From positions 248,001 through 312,000 of the forward strand of contig NZ_VUOS01000007.1 of the NCBI RefSeq assembly GCF_009829325.1: a DNA stretch of 64,000 bases. The letters are read 5' to 3'. Of this stretch, positions 63,313-64,000 are shown piece after piece; position 1 is the first letter of the stretch; every line of letters starts with the position of its first letter. The translations under genes were made by a program, and so were the position numbers. The notes beneath the pieces were generated by a model. That model did no database searches. It saw only the letters and a program-made list of their open reading frames with translations, and was not told the origin of the DNA. This DNA is from Nocardia sp. CY41 (GTDB lineage: Bacteria; Actinomycetota; Actinomycetes; Mycobacteriales; Mycobacteriaceae).

Positions 63313-64000
63313 TCAGCCCGCGGCGGTATCCGGGATGCGGACGGACACGCTATCGGGGCGGCTGCCGCTGGGGACGCCCTTCTTCAGGCTGTGGGCGTAG
63401 ACATCGACGTATTCCTGGCCGGTGAGCCGCATGAGCTCGTACATGACCTCGTCGGTGACGGCGCGCTCGACGAAGCGGTTGCCGCCCATGCCCTCGTAGC
63501 GGGAGAAGTCGATGGGCTCGCCGAACTTGACGGTCACCTTCCTGCGGCGCCAGCGGAACGGTCCGGGCGGGCTGACCTCGTCGGTGCCGATGACGGCGAC
63601 CGGGATGACGGGGACGCCGGTTTCCAGCGCCAAGCGGGCCAGGCCGGTCTTGCCCTTGTACAGGCGGCCGTCGGGGGAGCGGGTGCCCTCCGGGTAGAGG
63701 CCGACCAAGCGGCCCTGATCGAGCAGCTTGCGGGCGGCGTTGAGCGCGTCCTCGGCGGCGTCTGCGCCGCTGCGATCGATCGGGTACTGACCCGTGGCGC
63801 TGAAGAAGAACTTCTGGAACCGGCCCTTGATGCCCGGAGTGGTGAAGTACTCGGCCTTGGCGAGGTAGTTGATCCGCCGCGGGCTCAGCAACGGAGCGAA
63901 CAGCCAGTCGGCGAAGGAGAGGTGGTTACCCGCCATGATGGCCAGCCCGTCCGCCGGAATGTTCTCCACACCCTCGACCGTAGGCCGATTGTAGAGATGG
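63313..64000 (-). CDS. 1-acyl-sn-glycerol-3-phosphate acyltransferase (PlsC family), N terminus outside window
   Basis: The frame is open to the right edge and covers about 228 C-terminal residues. The acyltransferase motifs are NHLSFADW (His-x4-Asp catalytic pair), TGQYPIDRSG, LVGLYPEGTRSPDG (acceptor phosphate binding) and VPVIPVAVIGTDEV. It adds a fatty acyl group to lysophosphatidic acid at the membrane in phospholipid synthesis. It resembles Rv2182c, which lies in the same wider neighbourhood in M. tuberculosis, so core synteny resumes here after the accessory block. Confidence 0.93.
   Translation of the reverse strand, partial: HLYNRPTVEGVENIPADGLAIMAGNHLSFADWLFAPLLSPRRINYLAKAEYFTTPGIKGRFQKFFFSATGQYPIDRSGADAAEDALNAARKLLDQGRLVGLYPEGTRSPDGRLYKGKTGLARLALETGVPVIPVAVIGTDEVSPPGPFRWRRRKVTVKFGEPIDFSRYEGMGGNRFVERAVTDEVMYELMRLTGQEYVDVYAHSLKKGVPSGSRPDSVSVRIPDTAAG

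Overview
The window comes from a high-GC actinobacterium of the Mycobacteriales, most likely a Nocardia. The signs are high GC with strongly G/C-ending codons, lipoprotein and type VII secretion-associated genes (EspC-, EspG-, PPE- and DUF3558-like), leaderless promoters, and a core gene order (lipB-lipA, sucB, pepA, gcvT, ilvE, cobS-cobT, DUF3043, hesB-like, adoK, asnB, ctaC-ctaF) that follows the Mycobacterium tuberculosis Rv2199-Rv2220 neighbourhood. The genus is inferred from gene content, not from a search.

Left part, 1-26 kb, is accessory. It opens with the 3' end of glnA. Next come a divergent pair, a DMATS-type aromatic prenyltransferase (minus) and a small squalene-cyclase-like protein (plus). 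The cyclase-like gene heads a run of type VII-associated genes: YbaB/EspL-like, an EspC-like protein fused to a DUF5632-like region, and a protein with a long asparagine tract. After an EF-G2-type GTPase, a serine hydrolase lipoprotein and a WGR-propeller protein come two more type VII modules. One is YbaB-like, EspC-like, WXG-like and membrane protein (plus). The other is DUF3558 lipoprotein, PE-like, PPE-like and EspG (minus). No ESX core component (EccB/C/D/E, MycP) lies in the window, so these would depend on a machine encoded elsewhere. An XRE-TPR regulator with a divergent small-gene operon, a secreted lytic transglycosylase, a broken ATPase gene and an alpha/beta hydrolase complete this part.

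Middle part, 26.6-50.5 kb, is core metabolism. It holds lipoate synthesis (lipB-lipA), the lipoylated E2 of 2-oxoglutarate dehydrogenase (sucB), leucyl aminopeptidase with an unusual C-terminal extension, glycine cleavage T protein, branched-chain aminotransferase, late cobalamin genes (cobU, cobT, cobS), an A-type Fe-S carrier, adenosine kinase, asparagine synthase and two cytochrome c oxidase subunits. Several of these genes have a TANNNT -10 box 6-7 nt before the start codon, which indicates leaderless transcripts.

Right part, 50.6-64 kb, holds the most interesting locus. A compact RiPP gene cluster lies at about 52.5-59.0 kb. A well-formed promoter drives a 51-residue, cysteine-free putative precursor peptide, then a 13-bp hairpin, then overlapping genes for TfuA, a YcaO cyclodehydratase-type enzyme and an alpha/beta hydrolase. 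Facing it are a CysO/ThiS-like sulfur-carrier protein ending in Gly-Gly, an HTTM-like membrane protein and, divergently, an MFS exporter. TfuA plus YcaO is the signature of backbone thioamidation, and a carrier protein inside the cluster suggests a dedicated sulfur supply. The window ends with an FAD oxidoreductase, a PhoD-type phosphatase, a Spo0M-like protein and the 3' part of a PlsC acyltransferase.
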